Under the pieces are notes generated by a model that saw nothing but the letters and a program-made list of their open reading frames with translations, searched no databases and was not told the origin of the DNA. From contig OU452219.1 of assembly GCA_911728455.2 (NCBI GenBank), positions 8,430,320 through 8,494,319 of the forward strand: a stretch of DNA of 64,000 nt, given 5' to 3'. This DNA is from Marthasterias glacialis (lineage: Eukaryota; Echinodermata; Asteroidea; Forcipulatida; Asteriidae). Made by a program: the position numbers and the translations under genes. This document shows, piece by piece, positions 46,601 through 56,500 of this stretch (the stretch's first letter is position 1; each line of letters opens with the position of its first letter).

Positions 46601-46721
46601 CGGCGGTGCATCGGCCTGTCCTCACGGCAGTACGTTCCTTCCAGTGTCGCTTGGTGCGCAAGACTTCGGCTACAGCAGTGTATACGCTACTTTCTGTATC
46701 TCTCACACCAAATGTGTACAT
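37558..46721 (-). CDS. TTL: Tubulin-tyrosine ligase (8 exons)
   Basis: Coding exons in order: 46721-46505, 45062-44736, 44179-44047, 42275-42143, 41181-41114, 40368-40275, 38526-38408, 37690-37558. All introns are GT-AG and phases agree, giving 1224 nt (407 residues plus stop; human TTL has 377). TTL is a monomeric cytosolic ATP-grasp-like ligase that re-adds tyrosine to the C terminus of detyrosinated alpha-tubulin. Recognisable segments: MYTFGVRD start, [37 protein letters not shown] (ATP-binding loop, about 171-184), [29 protein letters not shown] (263-270), [21 protein letters not shown] and the Mg/ATP motif EVNRAPAC (355-362). Odd points are about 19 extra residues in the N-terminal domain (near 35-55) and R358, where human TTL has Gly in EVNGAPAC. 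It is single-domain TTL rather than a TTLL, because it has the TTL N terminus and no extension. Introns carry a LINE, SINEs, minisatellites and hairpins. Confidence 0.96.
37863..38015 (+). mobile_element. SINE family B copy with intact tRNA-like head, TTL intron 7
   Basis: CGCTCGGTGGTCTAATGGTT is the A-box side and GGTGGGTTTAAATCTCACAC the B-box side. The family tail GCAGTGAGTATACAATGCTT follows. Confidence 0.7.
38126..38248. repeat. Hairpin with 51-bp arms, TTL intron 7
   Basis: CTGTTGGTAAGTGATGACGT starts the left arm (38126-38176) and its inverse ends the right arm (38198-38248), with a few mismatches. The 21-base loop is TCATGTACATG-like. Confidence 0.7.
38408..38526 (-). CDS. TTL: TTL exon 7: Mg/ATP motif
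   Basis: Acceptor tttgcag|GAG and donor CATC|GTAAGT. It encodes [12 protein letters not shown] and [16 protein letters not shown]355 and N357 are the expected metal ligands. Confidence 0.96.
39290..40263 (+). mobile_element. 5'-truncated LINE, reverse transcriptase C-terminal half
   Basis: The frame containing YADD (39359-39370) gives FTLYSNDF and [14 protein letters not shown] 1-nt frameshift near 39405 moves coding to 39402-40043, which has [43 protein letters not shown] and [14 protein letters not shown]. These are thumb and C-terminal motifs of CR1/L2/Jockey-like non-LTR elements. The endonuclease and most of the RT are missing. The 3' end is AATAAATAAATC with short TCTAA repeats. It lies in TTL intron 6, opposite in orientation to TTL. 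Confidence 0.85.
40275..40368 (-). CDS. TTL: TTL exon 6
   Basis: Acceptor ttcacag|A and donor GAG|GTGAGA. It encodes [18 protein letters not shown], matching the helix before FQLFGFDF. The donor is followed about 10 bp later by the 3' end of an oppositely oriented LINE. Confidence 0.94.
40420..40835 (+). repeat. Interspersed repeat family R, copy 4 (TTL intron 5)
   Basis: The longest copy: CCCCGTCCAGCCTGATGGAT, AGAAACCCTTGACTTGATAA, GTTCACTCTGACTTATCTTC and GGACAAAGGTCTGGAATCG. It starts about 50 bp beyond TTL exon 6. Confidence 0.65.
41114..41181 (-). CDS. TTL: TTL exon 5
   Basis: Acceptor cttcttcag|GAA and donor AACAG|GTAAGA. This 68-bp exon encodes [17 protein letters not shown], nearly the same as vertebrate TTL. 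Confidence 0.95.
41927..42112. repeat. 19-bp minisatellite next to the TTL exon 4 donor
   Basis: The unit GCAGCCAATGGCCATAGCC is repeated about ten times; one unit is shortened. Because 19 is not a multiple of 3 and no unit contains a stop on the minus strand, long minus-strand frames arise that are not genes. Confidence 0.9.
42143..42275 (-). CDS. TTL: TTL exon 4
   Basis: Acceptor ctttag|G and donor CAG|GTAAGT. It encodes [23 protein letters not shown] and HLTNHCIQ. A 19-bp minisatellite begins about 30 bp inside the following intron. Confidence 0.96.
42478..42690 (+). repeat. GGCTAGTC-rich short repeats, TTL intron 3
   Basis: GGGCTAGTCAAAACT-like words recur four to five times, together with TAGCCCGGC(C/G). 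The array is irregular; no unit length is clear. Confidence 0.5.
42935..43115 (-). repeat. Dispersed repeat, inverted copy in TTL intron 3
   Basis: CTTCGTTCTTGAAAGGGCAA, GAGGAAATTGTAAATTTCTA and TTTCAAGGGCACCAAGGC mirror the 19130 copy. Confidence 0.65.
43256..43690. mobile_element. 435-bp foldback element, TTL intron 3
   Basis: CGTGGTTTGCAGGTGATCTG at 43256 is mirrored by CAGATCACCTGCAAACCACG ending at 43690. Arms of about 200 bp share GGGACTAGAAG and TGCGAACTGTCTGATGGCAA. The centre holds two copies of AACGAGGCCAAAGGCCGAG. Confidence 0.75.
43850..44005 (-). mobile_element. SINE family A, 5' part in TTL intron 3
   Basis: Minus strand from 44002: GTGTCGTGGCTGAGCGGTCA, GACTCAAGCTCTGGTG and GGGTTCGAGTCCCGGTCTTG. 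It is truncated after the CTTGCG... region and ends 40 bp from TTL exon 3. Confidence 0.7.
44047..44179 (-). CDS. TTL: TTL exon 3
   Basis: Acceptor tttgacag|GA and donor ATAAG|GTGAGT. It encodes [26 protein letters not shown] and RKFDIR, all diagnostic of TTL. Confidence 0.96.
44736..45062 (-). CDS. TTL: TTL exon 2
   Basis: Acceptor ttgatcag|GG and donor AAAG|GTAACT, phase 1 on both sides. It encodes [14 protein letters not shown], the linker with [10 protein letters not shown], and the ATP-binding [11 protein letters not shown]. Confidence 0.95.
45490..45894 (-). mobile_element. LINE ORF2 C-terminal remnant, frameshifted
   Basis: Two overlapping minus-strand frames give [19 protein letters not shown] and then [14 protein letters not shown], separated by a frameshift near 45680. 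This is the same LINE C-terminal type as 23120-23450. It lies in TTL intron 1. Confidence 0.65.
46293..46383. repeat. Perfect 34-bp hairpin, TTL intron 1
   Basis: AGTTGCGATGATCGTAACCC begins the left arm (46293-46326). The right arm (46350-46383) is its exact inverse complement over 34 bases, with a G-rich 23-base loop. Confidence 0.75.
46505..46721 (-). CDS. TTL: TTL exon 1
   Basis: Starts at an ATG with A at -3 and ends CTTG|GTGTGT in phase 1. It encodes residues 1-72. The HWKERT segment is followed by an insertion of about 19 residues before [10 protein letters not shown]. Confidence 0.93.
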
Positions 46722-46924
46722 CTTTCTACTTTACTTCAGATCGATATCAATGGAAGGAGAGGAGGAAAGGATTTCTTCACTCAAATCACTCACTTACATA
46801 GTTTAATCGCTCATGTTTTTTTCGGTGGTTGTCAAACGATGGTATGTCAAACCATGGTCAAACGAAATGTAAACACAACAAAAATTCAATATGGATGCCA
46901 AAATACGTCATTATAAAAAAGCCC

Positions 46925-46990
46925 CTCTGATTGGTCCACCGATGAATGGGAAGTGAAGGGGAGGGAGGGGCAGGGCGGACTCTCATTCTG
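46925..46990 (-). promoter_or_regulatory. Candidate TTL promoter elements
   Basis: About 200 bp upstream of the TTL start codon, the minus strand has CCAAT within GGACCAATCAGAG (about 46928-46936) and a C-rich GC-box-like tract (complement of GGGCGG near 46973-46978). No TATA box was seen. The match is positional and motif-based only. Confidence 0.35.
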
Positions 46991-47396
46991 TGACAACAAT
47001 CGGCAAGATTGAGGAGAAAGGACATAGGCATACCCTCACTTATTTTTCATTCTTTTGTTTCTGCAATCTTTACTTCTGCAAGTGGAAGACTCACCATAAC
47101 CGCTCTATGCCATAAACATGTATGACCGACCATGCTCGCACGATCGATGCTCAATACAACACATGCACAGTACTACTACTAGTTGTCGTACGGGAGTAGT
47201 CCGTTGAACAAGAAGAGCGCCCTCAACCATTATAAGGCATATCGCACGCATCGATATGGTCCATCGCCGTCGAGCACTGGCGGAATAATGATTATCCTCG
47301 GTTAGCGGTTAGCACAACTTGCAGAAAAACATGATTTTGTTGTCTTTTGATAACTACTACTCAAGAAAAGTATCAATACAATAAGACGAAGCACAC

Positions 47397-47495
47397 CTGA
47401 ATTAGTGATTTCTTTGTAGTAAATGTACTTTAGTGAGGAGTGTTGTGTGATGTGGCCCAGAGCATCGAGAAGTGCGTGCAGAGTGACTGAGCGAT
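47397..47495 (-). other. Unassigned exon-like segment
   Basis: A good acceptor (cttgtccag|AT), 99 open bases and a donor (TTCAG|GTGTGC) flank a protein-like stretch, LHALLDALGHITQHSSLKY. Both ends are phase 1. I do not recognise the family and could not connect it to other exons: the upstream exon-like piece near 47650-47726 has stops in all three frames. It may be chance, or one exon of a gene with large introns. Confidence 0.2.
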
Positions 47496-48009
47496 CTGGA
47501 CAAGAAGTTATAATACAACACAATACTTTTGACAAAATGAAAGTAGGCCTACTCAAAATATTAACGATAGGCAAGATAAAAGCATAACAGAACTGTCAAG
47601 AACAACCTTGTTATATAGCACAATGACTTGGTACGATATAAAATTACTCACGAGTTAAATTTGCATAAAGTTTGTTATGATTAAAGAAGAAATCCAGTTT
47701 TCAGGAAAGGAAGAAGAGTAAAACTGTGAGAAAAACAACCGAGCAGAACATAATTCACGAAAACACGAATCCAAACCAAGCCTTGAATGGTTATAGCATT
47801 CCTTGCTCCTTGAGTATCACCACGTTTTTGAGGAATATAGCCGAGTAGTTTACTCAGACTCCAAAAATAACAAAAAAGACACATGTTGTGAATGAATGCC
47901 ACGGTCGAAATCAACTGTTTTTATTTTGTGCCGGATACCGAATGTATGGGCAAACCGGACACAGAGTACAACAACGTTGGGTACACCAAACCCATCACAA
48001 TTAAAAAAA

Positions 48010-48180
48010 CGGGCGCACTAGACCCGAAAAAAGCGGGCACACCACCAGACCCCCAAAAAGCGGGCACACCACCAGACCCCAAAAATACGGGCACACTGTA
48101 GTCCCGAAACAATTGGGCACATCAGACACTGAAAAAAGCGGGCACACCAGACCCCAAATAGTGGGTACACCAGACCCCAA
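48010..48180. repeat. Degenerate short tandem repeat
   Basis: GGGCACACCAGACCCCAAA-like units recur about six times with variable spacing (AAAGCGGGCACACCACCAGA twice in a row). It is intergenic. Confidence 0.75.
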
Positions 48181-49939
48181 ATGAATTGCTGGTACATGGT
48201 ATAAAATATCCATTATTTCATATATGCATTAATGGTTATAGTATTTCTTCCTCCATGAGTATATTACCACGTTTTTGAGGAACATAGCCGCGTATTGTTG
48301 ACATATTTAACTTTTACGCAGCACCCAGTCTCTTTCGGCGGGGTTGGGTTTGTTTCTTCCGCGAGAAACTATATACTATATTGATGGTGTCATGTTTGAT
48401 TATATTATGAAGAATAAACAAACAGGCCTAACCCGTAGCGAGAAAAATCGTTTGTTTTGTCTAAAAATAAATCGCTAGACTCGGAACTTTCGAGATGAGC
48501 ATGCTTTATCTAATGCTTTGTCAACAAAACCGTAATTTTTGTTTGTTTTTTTGGAACGTTTGCTTTTGATTATTTAAAGAATGAATTTTAGTTAAGGAGG
48601 TACGCCTAGGCCTGTGGCCTTACATGCAAATGACTTAGATTATGAAGAAAAATAGGCCCAATGTTAAATCAGTAATCGGTCTATTTGACTTGAAATTATC
48701 AGTCCATTGCATGGTTTCACGAGTCATTACAACACAGAGAAAGGTCATCCTCTTTATTTAAAAACTACCCTTTTTAAGATATATGACGTTGATATAAGGG
48801 AAGAAATAATATTGTCACCCGACGACCCAAAAAGCCAAGCGGTCGCTTTAATAATGCAAAGCCGCTCAAAGACCAACACTACCATGATAGGCCTTTCTTT
48901 TGTTGAATATTGAAAACTCATTAATAATGGTGACTCATTAACATTATTGTGCTTTAGTAATAATTATGCAACCTTTCTTTGGGTGAAATTACGCGTGAAG
49001 AACAAAGAAGCGGAAGAAAAAAAAGCGGGAACGAAGGAGATTGGCTGATGAACTACCGCTTCGCGCAGTCAATGACGAGCACTCTTGTTTTCCAACAACG
49101 ACCCGGTATTGATGCGTGCAACTCCGTTGACGTGCAACAATAGTGCCTGATTTCTGCCGGCAGGTTTTTAGATGAATGTAAATTCCCGTCGAGTACCATT
49201 TCTCTTGGATCGTGCTATTGTGAAGAGTGATGGCATGTGCAATGCCCGGAGCCTGCCACGTGCAAGCGCGGCGCTATCGCACCCTGCCTGCTGTCGCTCG
49301 CACGGGTAGGCCTAATTATATCAGATTAACCAAAGTCTCCGCTTCTAAATACCCGTTGTTCTGCTTATCACAGCAAAACGGCGGGAAATTGCGTTGTACT
49401 TAAAAAGTAAATAATCCTACACTGGGGGAGCAGTACAATGAACGACGGTGCACGCATCGCGGTGTATAAGGCTGTAGGTCTATAATTTTCGCGCCATTTT
49501 TAAGGGTTGGTTCTGACTCACGACAGTAAGTAATCTAGCCTGACAGCTGCTGCACTACGGCGTTGCAATGTTATCCAATCTGCTTCCAGATGAGTTCATT
49601 AAAGATTAGGACTTCATAAGGATTAAAAGCAAGCTTTTCACAACACGTAGGCCTACTCCTTGTAAATCGTCATCATAATCGGCGCCTGTAAGAACACTGA
49701 GCCTAGTGACCAGGGCGGATCCGGAATCCTCTGTGATTTCTCTTCTATGCTTCGGCCCAACGGTGAGGCCTACACTTCGTCGCTTTTGAGCCTCCTCGTG
49801 GTTTCATCTCCCCTGGTTTCATTACCAGCAAGATTTAAATAAGTAAATTAAAAATACAAATAATAATAATGGGCAGAAGGGAGGAGAGGACAACTATACC
49901 GTGAAACTTTCGCATTAAAGCCCCAACATTTGCAAACCG

Positions 49940-50240
49940 ACTGTAAATGCTTCCATTCTTTGCACAAATCAAGATATTTGTAATAAAACCAACCTGAAAA
50001 TCGGCTCATGTCGTTGTTTCGTTTGCGAGAAAACGGTAAAAATGCATTCAGCATTTTTGTACGCATTCCTATAGGCAGAGTTTTCGTCTCACTGAGACAA
50101 AAACTAATTTTTGGATCTTATTTCATTTATTAATTAAAAACGATAACACTTCACAGTCAGAAATATTTCAAGGAAGGTTTTCTCATAGCATCATTTTCTT
50201 TATACCATGTAAGATATATGTAAATCTGTGAACATTTATG
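49940..50240 (+). repeat. Interspersed repeat family K, copy 2
   Basis: Near-collinear with 1494-1765, including GTAAAAATGCATTCAGCATT and TTTCTTTATACCATGTAAGA. It has extra sequence GCTCATGTCGTTGTTTCGTT shared with copy 3. Confidence 0.7.
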
Positions 50241-50774
50241 TCTTTCTTCTTACCAATGTTGAGGTGGGGCTTTAAGACACATACAATGCACAAAATACAT
50301 TTATCATGCACATTATTGTTTGTACATGGTAATGGCTCTCCGGAGAAGAATATTTATTGATTTTGTGTGCTACCAAAAAAGACAACACTGTCAAAACAGA
50401 TAGATCTCCTACAAAGGGTGTAAGCACAAAAAAACAATTGAAAGACAAATGTTTCATATCTCAACAAAAGACAGGGTCACACGTGTGCGGAAATAAGAAA
50501 GAACAGTGGGGTTCTTACATCATATGGAAAACTTATAAAACAGGCCAGTGGATACGCTGGACACGCTGCCAGAAGAACAGGCAACAGATGGAACAAGACT
50601 ATATGGAATGACAACAAAGATAGAGGGAAAATGAGATAAGAGGCAGGCGAAGAATCAAATGGAGGGATGATATAAGATCCTAAATGCAGGAACAGTTTAT
50701 GGACAAGAACAGCAAGGACATGAAGGAGATGACTGGCGTTTTCATGAGGAGGGGCTATCGCGCGGCGGCACTAG

Positions 50775-50960
50775 GGGGGGGGGGGGAGAAAAGGGGCAAA
50801 TGCCCCCAGTTATTTCTTTTGCCCCCCCCCCAGTTTCGGCCTCAATTTTTTCGCCTATGCTGAAATTGAGTTTAACTGCTTTTCAGCAGCACAAAATTAC
50901 ACTACTGAAATATTTTTGTTTGCCCCCCCCTAAAGTTAAGCTTGCCCCCACCCCCCAGAT
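50775..50960. repeat. G/C homopolymer-rich segment
   Basis: A G run at 50775-50786 is followed by C runs near 50824, 50923 and 50950. It is similar in make-up to 1290-1385 and 25575-25620. Confidence 0.75.
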
Positions 50961-52934
50961 TAGCGGATCCAGTGCCGTTACTGGAGGCCATACACTGGAT
51001 GGACACGGAGTATAGTTGAATGATTGAGTCAATCTTTTGGTTGTCACAATAATTTTGTTTTGAATTAACTACTACTTATAACCGGCGGATTTTTTTCGTG
51101 CAATACCTTAAAAGAAAGCTTATAACTTTCTAAAACTTATGATTAATGATCGAATAGAAAAAGAAAACAAATTCCGGTGAGACCAATTCTACAAACTGTA
51201 CTGAATAACAGGTACTTCGGAAACACTGCCATAATGTATGCGAGAAGGAGTTTCCCCCTAGCACCAACCCGTAATTTACGTCTTGCTGGCTCCAGTGGAG
51301 GGGAAGGATAATTTCATTCCCCCGCTGCTAGAGAAGCACACTAAACTTACGATCACAAAATTAAGTCAAAAGCATCATTCAGCGATTTCTTGGAAAAAAT
51401 GACAACTTAATTTGGGATGAAAATGTTCACATGTGCCCAGGGTGTGTTTATTGAAGATATGATTTAACCATAGTGTTATTAATCAGCCTCCACGAATAAT
51501 TCCGCAATAAAGCCAATGGTAGATGTAGTTCTAAAGCTTTTACAAATTGTGTTTACTACTTTTTAATTAATTAATCAATTAATTTTTTTTGTTATAAAAA
51601 GGAGGTTTTTCAGGCAAACTAGCGGCCACTCGGTGACCCCTTGTTTGTGACCGCAAAACTCCTCTTATTGGCCCTCTTATTGGAAATAATTATCACAACA
51701 AAAAGCAATTAATCTACCGCACGTGATGCTGTTTGGCACCGTATAGGGACATTTCGCAAGTACACTTTGCATAGTAATTACCAGTCCTGTGAGCATCCAA
51801 ATACGATTATTTTGTACTAAGTTCATTTTCACGAAATTTATTAATTTTTCCTTTTCATCGAATTTAATAAATGAAAATATACATTTGGCATAATTCATGG
51901 GAATTTATGGTTGCGATCACTATAAATCCTGCTAAGCTAATAAGCTAGAAAAGTAGACGACAAAAAATATAATTCCATATCCCCCCCCCCAAAAAAAGTA
52001 AACACACCGGGTTGTGTTATGATCGTTGATACATACGCCATTCATGAAGGCCAAATCTTGCGCGGGGGTCAGGGCGCGGCACACGTTTGCTTGTTTTTAC
52101 TTGTTACATTAACAACAGTTTAATTAATATCCGGTCAAATAATGTCATACATCTTCATCCTAAACTTGGCAACCATTCACAATGTTGTGGGTGAGGTGCC
52201 GGTTCCCGCCACACGACAACGCAGCAGGCCGCGTGTCACAGGTAAAACGAGAGATCGTGTAACAAGTAGATTGGCGCAGTGCCAACATACGGGAAGTGGA
52301 AGCGCGTACTGCGCTCCCCGTCACGTGTGTGTGTGTGTAAACATTACTAATCTTGCTAATTAGTATTCTAATTATTTTCCAGGAATAAATATTGTCTGTT
52401 TACAATTTACAATTTTTCTTAAAAAACCCAACAACAACAGGTTGTGCTGCTTTAGGACAAGTGAGTAATGTTTGTTATAGTTTTTTGTAACATGCGTGCC
52501 CTACGTGGGATTTATCTGTGTCGAGTTTTGTTATATACAATCTATATGCCAGCACTTTCTATGAGAAAGAATGAAAACATTTCAGTCAGATTATTATACA
52601 AGACGGATGAGAACAACCTCATACCAAGTAATACTAATAATCAGAAATAAACGTCAACTTATTTTCCTGACAAAAGCATAACAACTTCGTCTTCAACATA
52701 GCCATACAAAAAATAATAATAAAACAAAATATTTAAGGTTTTAAAATTGTCCTGACAATTTCTTAACTGCCTGGTTCGTTAAAGCAACAGCTTCACACCA
52801 ACGACAATCATGGAACGTGTTATGAACTGCTCTTGATGTTTATCTCTCCCCTTCAAAAATGGATCACTCCGGCATGTTTTTGGATTTTGATATTAATTAA
52901 TTTAGCAAATGTAATTATCTACTTGATACTTGTG

Positions 52935-53072
52935 TTTTTTACCCATACACCAATGTGTGTTCAGCACTGAATTCTCGGTATTTCCCATGAGTACTGTGGA
53001 AAAAAACCCCCACATGCATATTACTCGGGTGGAATTCGAACCATGGTTGTATAGCTAACATTGCTTTACCAC
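52935..53072 (-). mobile_element. SINE family B copy
   Basis: An inverted family B tail (ACCCATACACCAATGTGTGT) and an inverted B-box region (GGTGGAATTCGAACCATGG) are present, diverged from other copies. Confidence 0.55.
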
Positions 53073-54527
53073 CAATGATTTCCCTAGAATGTTCAATGTC
53101 TCTTTCTGATGTTATTACTAATCTTTGGTGGCGCCCTCTGGTAGTACCATGTAACTCGTCAACCACACCACCAGGGCCCTGAACAACCACACCATGCATG
53201 TCGTGTTAAGATACAGCGCAGTGGCGCTAGCAAAAGTATGCTAAATCAGCAGCGCGCCCTCTCTAGATTTGCGGACTGAACGCTGTTTGGGAGCCATATT
53301 ATTATATACACGGTCTAGATTATAATGTATTGGATCCAAACAAAGTTTGATATTTTCAGTTCTTGTTATACTTCATATTTCGGGTGTGTTATTATATTCT
53401 TGTAATATTGGTGTTGAGCTGCAATAAGTCACATGTAAACGGCATATCATATACAACAGCATTACGGTAATGAATGTGTTTGCGCTAGTCCCATACACTA
53501 CGGGGCCCACTGCTCGACCCCAAACCCACCCCATCCTTCCTCAATTTCCCTTCGTCATTAGCCAAAATTATGACACGGTGTTCCTTTTGCTACCAAATAG
53601 TTGTAAAGTGCTGTCATTAAATTTGTACAGATTGTCAACAAAGAAAGTGCTGAATATTATTCACTACTTGGGCCCGCATAAAGCATTAAAGTTATTTTAA
53701 GTTTAAAAGTTTGTTTTCAATTTCATAGCGATGTCTTATTTTCATTCCAAACTTCCAGTTTCCAAGAAGCGTGTTATAAAAATATAACCAGACATAGTTT
53801 AATTCACATATGCTCAGCTACCATTTAGAAAACAGGGTACAGGTGCCATGTTTTGTTCACGGAGATAGTCGTCTATGTTAGGTCGATTTTCTCATTTCTG
53901 GAAAGGTAAGAGAAGTAAGATCAGATCCAAGAAATATTGGGTGATGTTTTGACAGAAATAAGTCTCACTCTCATGACGTTGTTGAGCAAGTTCATTCAAG
54001 GAAAAGTCGTATTTACTATTTAATAATCTCTTCAAAAGTGGCGATTCGTGTTCCTGGTATGATCACAAACAACATGGCATGTCTTTCCACGCAAGGTTCA
54101 CATTCTATCACCTTTTTGGAGTTCGCCAAAACGATAATAGAATTGACGCATTACTAAAAAAAAAATCGAACCCATTGAGACTGATTGAGAGGAAAAACAT
54201 GGGAATGGATGTAACAGTTGCTGGACCCTGGGCTTATGTGGTTAGAAAAGCTTGGCTACTGCAGCGTTGCCATCCCTAGAGACGCCCCGGGTTATGAAGG
54301 TCGTGGACCCGCAGGTCGTATTTCATACATTTTGTTATCAACATGCCACCACAGACCTCTTCTGGAAAAAAATGCTATTTTTATGGACCAGGAAAGAGTA
54401 TGAGGGCCTCCACTCAGGCAGTGTGTAGTGCACCATAGAAAGATCATGTACGGCATGCTGCTGATGAATGTACATGTACATACACACCACCAACCACACG
54501 TACGTATTCGATGATTATTGTTGTCGA

Positions 54528-54645
54528 TGACGTCGTGTCATCTAAAAGTGGGACGACGGTCGCTGATTGGTTGGTTTCTCTCCATACACACCACGGATCC
54601 TACTCACATGTAGGTTATAAAAGCTACATAGTAATACTTTTTCGC
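54528..54645 (+). promoter_or_regulatory. ZFP36-like promoter: CRE, inverted CCAAT and TATA box
   Basis: TGACGTCG (54528-54535, one base off a full CRE), ATTGG (54566-54570) and TATAAAAG (54616-54623) are ordered as in a core promoter. Initiation near 54645-54655 would give a leader of about 370 bases to the ATG. CRE and TATA fit the immediate-early behaviour known for this family. Confidence 0.6.
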
Positions 54646-55022
54646 GCGAACTTGTGGGCCAGAGGTACATGTGACTGAGATCGGAAATGCGCTGGTCTAG
54701 CGTGCAATCACAACACAACACTACTGAACACACACCCAGAGTACATTCGAGCTTTATTCAAAGTTTGGGCCTTAAGTTTGGAACACTGTCTAGTAGAATA
54801 CTACTGAAATAAAACGGCTGTCTAGTACAGTTGATATTGTGGAGTTCCTGCGTGGTCTGAATTCAGCCTGATTGACGTTTAACGCGAGTGACTGCATAGA
54901 AGAAGCCACTCCTCCCTTGCCATTCACTGCAAACATTTCATCTACAGCCAGCCGAAGCCGATTGATCACACATTTCCCGGCAGGACGAGTCGAGAAAGGA
55001 ACACTAAGGACTCTGACTTAGG

Positions 55023-55097
55023 ATGCGTGACAACATGTCGACAGCCCTGGTATCGGCATTCTATGAAGTTAGTGATGCGCTCTACAATAACTACAAG
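55023..55097 (+). CDS. ZFP36-like exon 1
   Basis: It encodes 25 residues, including the conserved N-terminal [13 protein letters not shown] motif. The donor is CTACAAG|GTAAGA. Start candidates are 55023 and 55035. Confidence 0.93.
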
Positions 55098-56500
55098 GTA
55101 AGAACTTGTCTGGAACTTCAGGGCAATTTGCAGTCGCGCTTTTTACCCTAAAAACTTGAGTTGCTTCCACGCGCAATGTCATGTGCGGTTGTGAAGGAAT
55201 TCGCCAACCTGTTGCTGTGGATGTATCGGTATGCGGGCATCGCGGTAAAGTGAATTACACGAACCAAGGCTAAAATACATGCAAACTGAATGTACTAATT
55301 TGGGTGTCATGTAGGCTTTATTTCTTAAGGGACTGAAACCCTGTGTTTTGTGATTTTTAAATCAATTTTGTGTCTCTTGTTATTCTCCCACAGTTGCAGA
55401 ACCCACCTCCGACGACGCAAAGGCACCTTAAACTTGAAAGCAGAGCAGTGGGAACTCCGATCAATGGGGTTCGCAGGCATTCCACTAGTTCGGCAAACAT
55501 CACGAATGGAAACATCGTGAACACAACCAACACCAATGTAAACGATGTGGGGAAACTACGGGATCGCGCCATGAGCGAGAGCGACCGCAACCAGCGGACC
55601 CAAACAAGTCGGTATAAAACAGAACTTTGTCGCCCGTTTGAGGAGAATGGCACGTGTAAGTATGGAGACAAGTGTCAATTTGCCCACGGAATGCACGAAC
55701 TGAGAAATCTCTCTCGCCATCCTAAATACAAATCAGAGCTCTGTCGTACGTTCCACACTGTCGGATTCTGCCCTTACGGGCCACGCTGTCATTTTATTCA
55801 CAATCCGGAGGAACGTAAGCTCGGCGTTGCCTTTGCGGCGGCTGAGCATGCCAAACATGCCCGCGAACGCAACGCAGACCATGTTGAGAGGCCCAAGCTG
55901 TTGCACTTCCCCAGCGCTCCTGTGGGCTCGACATGCGGTGGCGACTTGACTCCACCAAGCGATAGTCCAACATCGATGACACCACCACCCTCAATGTACG
56001 GCGATGACACAGCACACAACATGCCCCTGAGTGCCAGCGTGATACACAGCGTTTTCAACTTCAACCAGGGACAGCAGAGGAATCATCAAGAGCTTCCCAA
56101 TTTGATGTCACCGATCATGTCACCCACCATCAGCGGTGTCAACAGCCCATTCGGGCCTGGCCCGATGTCTCCCTTTACTACCCTTCAGCAGCTGAGCCCG
56201 GAATTCGAGCAGCAATCACTACCCAGTTTTCCCCCACCCTCCGTGAGCCGTCAGGACAGTAGCAGTGTCTTCTTCCCTGAATCCAACAATCTAAATGACT
56301 ATTCGCGGAACACTTTCCGCCCACCATCTCCCCCAGACTCTCTCTCCGACCCCGAATCTTCTGTAGATTCCATGGGGCCAGCTTCCCCAACTCCTCATTC
56401 TAACATCCCAATCACTAACCCTAGCTCAAGTCCCTCAGCAAATTCTCGGGTCGGTCGCCTTCCTATCTTCCGCGGCATGTCCCACGAGGAACGGTTCTAA
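55023..56500 (+). CDS. ZFP36/tristetraprolin-family CCCH zinc-finger mRNA-decay protein (2 exons)
   Basis: Exons 55023-55097 and 55394-56500 join in phase 0 at AAG|GTAAGA and cccacag|TTG, giving 393 residues. The protein binds AU-rich elements in mRNA 3' UTRs and recruits the CCR4-NOT deadenylase. It has two C-X8-C-X5-C-X3-H fingers (C104, C113, C119, H123; C142, C151, C157, H161) with the lead-ins RYKTEL and KYKSEL and the 18-residue spacing typical of the family. The N terminus [16 protein letters not shown] resembles ZFP36L1/L2. Likely kinase/14-3-3 sites are RRHS (52-55) and RDRAMS (81-86). The C-terminal RLPIFRGM matches the family CNOT1-binding motif. An in-frame TGA lies four codons before the first ATG. 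A second ATG (55035) aligns better with vertebrate starts and may be used. The short first exon with one intron is the conserved gene plan. It resembles ZFP36L1 more than ZFP36, but a single invertebrate ancestor is likely. Confidence 0.97.
55394..56500 (+). CDS. ZFP36-like exon 2 with stop
   Basis: Acceptor tctcccacag|TTG; stop TAA at 56498-56500. It carries both CCCH fingers, a Ser/Pro-rich C-terminal region and the CNOT1-binding tail. Confidence 0.97.
   Translation: MQNPPPTTQRHLKLESRAVGTPINGVRRHSTSSANITNGNIVNTTNTNVNDVGKLRDRAMSESDRNQRTQTSRYKTELCRPFEENGTCKYGDKCQFAHGMHELRNLSRHPKYKSELCRTFHTVGFCPYGPRCHFIHNPEERKLGVAFAAAEHAKHARERNADHVERPKLLHFPSAPVGSTCGGDLTPPSDSPTSMTPPPSMYGDDTAHNMPLSASVIHSVFNFNQGQQRNHQELPNLMSPIMSPTISGVNSPFGPGPMSPFTTLQQLSPEFEQQSLPSFPPPSVSRQDSSSVFFPESNNLNDYSRNTFRPPSPPDSLSDPESSVDSMGPASPTPHSNIPITNPSSSPSANSRVGRLPIFRGMSHEERF

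Larger units (their letters stand above)
46992..54527. other. Intergenic region between TTL and the ZFP36-like gene
   Basis: Besides repeat family K (49940), a short tandem repeat (48010), a G/C block (50775), a SINE B copy (52935) and one exon-like segment (47397-47495), I find no supported coding sequence. TTL and the ZFP36-like gene are divergently oriented, so the stretch may hold regulatory elements for either. Confidence 0.6.

Noticed and set aside
47640-47726. Possible upstream exon (ttctcacag acceptor, CTC|GTGAGT donor) for the segment at 47397-47495
   Set aside because: All three frames between the splice sites contain stops.
55357-56390. Minus-strand frames opposite the ZFP36-like coding exon
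   Set aside because: Antisense shadows of a GC-richer conserved coding exon.
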